From assembly GCA_025463165.1 (NCBI GenBank), contig JAOBAU010000139.1:1-38490 (forward strand): a DNA stretch of 38,490 nucleotides, read 5' to 3'. Shown here one piece after another: positions 36,785 through 38,490 of this stretch (its first letter is position 1; every line of letters starts with the position of its first letter). Position numbers and translations under genes: made by a program. Under the pieces are notes generated by a model, which was given only the letters and a program-made list of their open reading frames with translations, was not told the origin of the DNA and ran no database searches. The DNA comes from Acidobacteriota bacterium (GTDB lineage: Bacteria; Acidobacteriota; Thermoanaerobaculia; Gp7-AA8).

Positions 36785-38490
36785 CTATTGTTTCAACGCC
36801 ACCTTCGCTCCTTCACCACTAAGCGACTTCGACGTCTCGATCATCCGCAGCAGCTCTTCGCGGTAGCCCTCGAAATCCTCGCCGCGCATTGCGCGTGCGA
36901 GCGCCAGCGCATCGGCGTACGTCGCGTGACCTTTGTACTTCGAGCCGCGCAGCAGCATGCCGAGCTCCGCGACGGCGGCGGCGAACTGCGTGTCGGGTGA
37001 CGCTTCATTCGCGTTCTTTCCATCGTCGACGATCGTCGATTCGATGAGCGAGCTCGTCTCGCCTTTCGGTTCCTTGTAGCGCAGGCGAAGCGTCGCGATG
37101 CGGCCGATGGCCGCACGCGCCGGGACGATCTCGTACAACGCGGTGACGGAGTGGCCGGAGCCGAGCTCGCCGGCGTCTTTCGTGTCGTCCTTGAAATCGG
37201 CGTTCGCGAGCGCGCGCATTTCGTAGCCGATCTGCCGGTACGACTCGACGAGCGCCGGATCGAACTCAAGCTGTACCTTCACATCCTTCGCGATGGCGAC
37301 CAGCGTTCCGCCGAGCTCGTTGACGAACACCTTCTTCGCTTCCGCGACCGAATCGAGATACGAGTAGTTGCCGTTGCCTTTCACCGACAACGTCTTCATC
37401 AGCTCATCGTTCAAATCGCCGGCGCCGACGCCGACGCAGGTGAGGAAGACGCCGCTGGCGCGCTTCTCCTCAATGAGCTTCTGCAGCGACGGCGTGTCGT
37501 TCACGCCGACGTTGAAATCGCCATCGGTGGCGAGGATCACGCGGTTGTTTCCCTGCGGATTGAAGTTGTCGCGCGCGATTTTGTACGCGAGCTCGATTCC
37601 TTCGCCGCCCGCGGTCGAGCCGCCGGCCTGCAACGCATCGAGCGCGTTGATGATCTTCGCTTTGTCGGCGCCCGACGTCGGCGGGAGCGCGAGGCCGGCG
37701 GCGCCGGCGTAGACGACGATGGCGACGGAGTCCTGCACGCGCAGCTGATCGACGAGCATGCGCAGCGCCGATTTGATCAGCGGCAGCCGATCGATCGGTT
37801 GCATGGAGCCGGAGACGTCGAGCAGAAAGACGAGATTGTTCGGCGCCTGCCGCCACTGCTCGATCTGTTGTCCCTGAATGCCGATGCGCACCAGCCGATG
37901 CGCCGGTTCCCACGGACAGCCGACGACTTCACTCGACACCGAGAACGGGCGCCCGTCGGTTGGCGGCGCGTAGTGATAGGTAAAGTAGTTGACCATCTCC
38001 TCGATGCGCACCGCGTCAGAAGGCGGGAGCTGGTTCGCGGTGAGATAACGGCGCACGTTCGCGTACGAAGCGCGATCGACGTCGATCGAGAAAGTAGTCG
38101 TCGCTTCTTTCGCCGCGGCGATGAACTCGTTCTCTTTGAACTGCGCGAAGCGCGACATCTCCTGGACCGCGTCCTGGATGTACATCGGCTGCGGTGATGG
38201 TTGCGGTGACGGTGACGGTAACGGCGACGCCGGCGCGCGGCGCGCGCGGGGAGCGGACGAGCCGCCTTTCATCTGTGACGAGCTGAATTGGACCTCCGTG
38301 GTCTCCAGCACTGCCGGCGCCGAGGCCGTGACGGTGATCGATTCCGCAATGCTGCCGGCGCGCATCTCGGTTGCGAGCCGCACGACCGACGCCGTGGAGA
38401 TCGTGACTTCCCGGGTGATCGTCTGCAGTCCGGAGAGATCGAAGCGAAGATGGTAGCGGCCGGGCGCAAGACTGACGAATGTGTATTCGC
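36785..38490 (-). CDS. VWA-domain protein (YfbK-like) with N-terminal carboxypeptidase-regulatory-like domain, 5' end beyond window
   Basis: Minus frame stays open to the window edge: EYTFVSLAPGRYHLRFDLSGLQTITREVTISTASVVRLATEMRAGSIAESITVTASAP..., then IDVDRASYANVRRYL, LVFLLDVSGSMQP (MIDAS DxSxS), ATDGDFNVGVND. The ORF track start at 38383 is internal. Confidence 0.9.
   Translation of the reverse strand, partial: EYTFVSLAPGRYHLRFDLSGLQTITREVTISTASVVRLATEMRAGSIAESITVTASAPAVLETTEVQFSSSQMKGGSSAPRARRAPASPLPSPSPQPSPQPMYIQDAVQEMSRFAQFKENEFIAAAKEATTTFSIDVDRASYANVRRYLTANQLPPSDAVRIEEMVNYFTYHYAPPTDGRPFSVSSEVVGCPWEPAHRLVRIGIQGQQIEQWRQAPNNLVFLLDVSGSMQPIDRLPLIKSALRMLVDQLRVQDSVAIVVYAGAAGLALPPTSGADKAKIINALDALQAGGSTAGGEGIELAYKIARDNFNPQGNNRVILATDGDFNVGVNDTPSLQKLIEEKRASGVFLTCVGVGAGDLNDELMKTLSVKGNGNYSYLDSVAEAKKVFVNELGGTLVAIAKDVKVQLEFDPALVESYRQIGYEMRALANADFKDDTKDAGELGSGHSVTALYEIVPARAAIGRIATLRLRYKEPKGETSSLIESTIVDDGKNANEASPDTQFAAAVAELGMLLRGSKYKGHATYADALALARAMRGEDFEGYREELLRMIETSKSLSGEGAKVALKQ

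Overview
This 38.5 kb window is high-GC chromosomal DNA. The Oar-like TonB receptor, sulfatase-fold/TPR proteins and S9 peptidases suggest an Acidobacteriota-like host, but that is inference. The left part holds ordinary core or accessory genes: a partial S9 peptidase missed by the ORF track, a TonB-dependent receptor, two tandem sulfatase-fold/TPR proteins, a secreted cyanophycinase-like peptidase coupled to an alpha/beta hydrolase, and a DHA2-type MFS transporter. From about 13.6 to 18.9 kb is a gene graveyard: a frameshifted tyrosine integrase, a TPR fragment, a TonB-receptor 3' fragment, an orphan metzincin motif and an HTH remnant, around one intact BNR-repeat lipoprotein. The most notable region is about 18.93-28.37 kb, a candidate genomic island integrated at an initiator tRNA-fMet gene (28323-28399, minus). 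A perfect 39-nt copy of the tRNA 3' part lies at 18930-18968. The island carries a PhyH-like dioxygenase, a fossil Abi_2/HEPN fragment (not in the ORF track as such) and a compact operon hsdM-hsdS-GIY-YIG-fic-hsdR. Three of its four gene junctions have overlapping start/stop codons. This five-gene defence operon is the best candidate for an under-described system. To the right are a GSDH/dockerin-like protein, an M48 protease, a bacilliredoxin, a RamB/ScfR-like regulator divergent from aceB-aceA with paired 40-bp-spaced operator-like repeats, an unlisted 40-aa ORF, a nested palindrome and a partial VWA protein. All calls come from reading the sequence and supplied translations; no database search was run.
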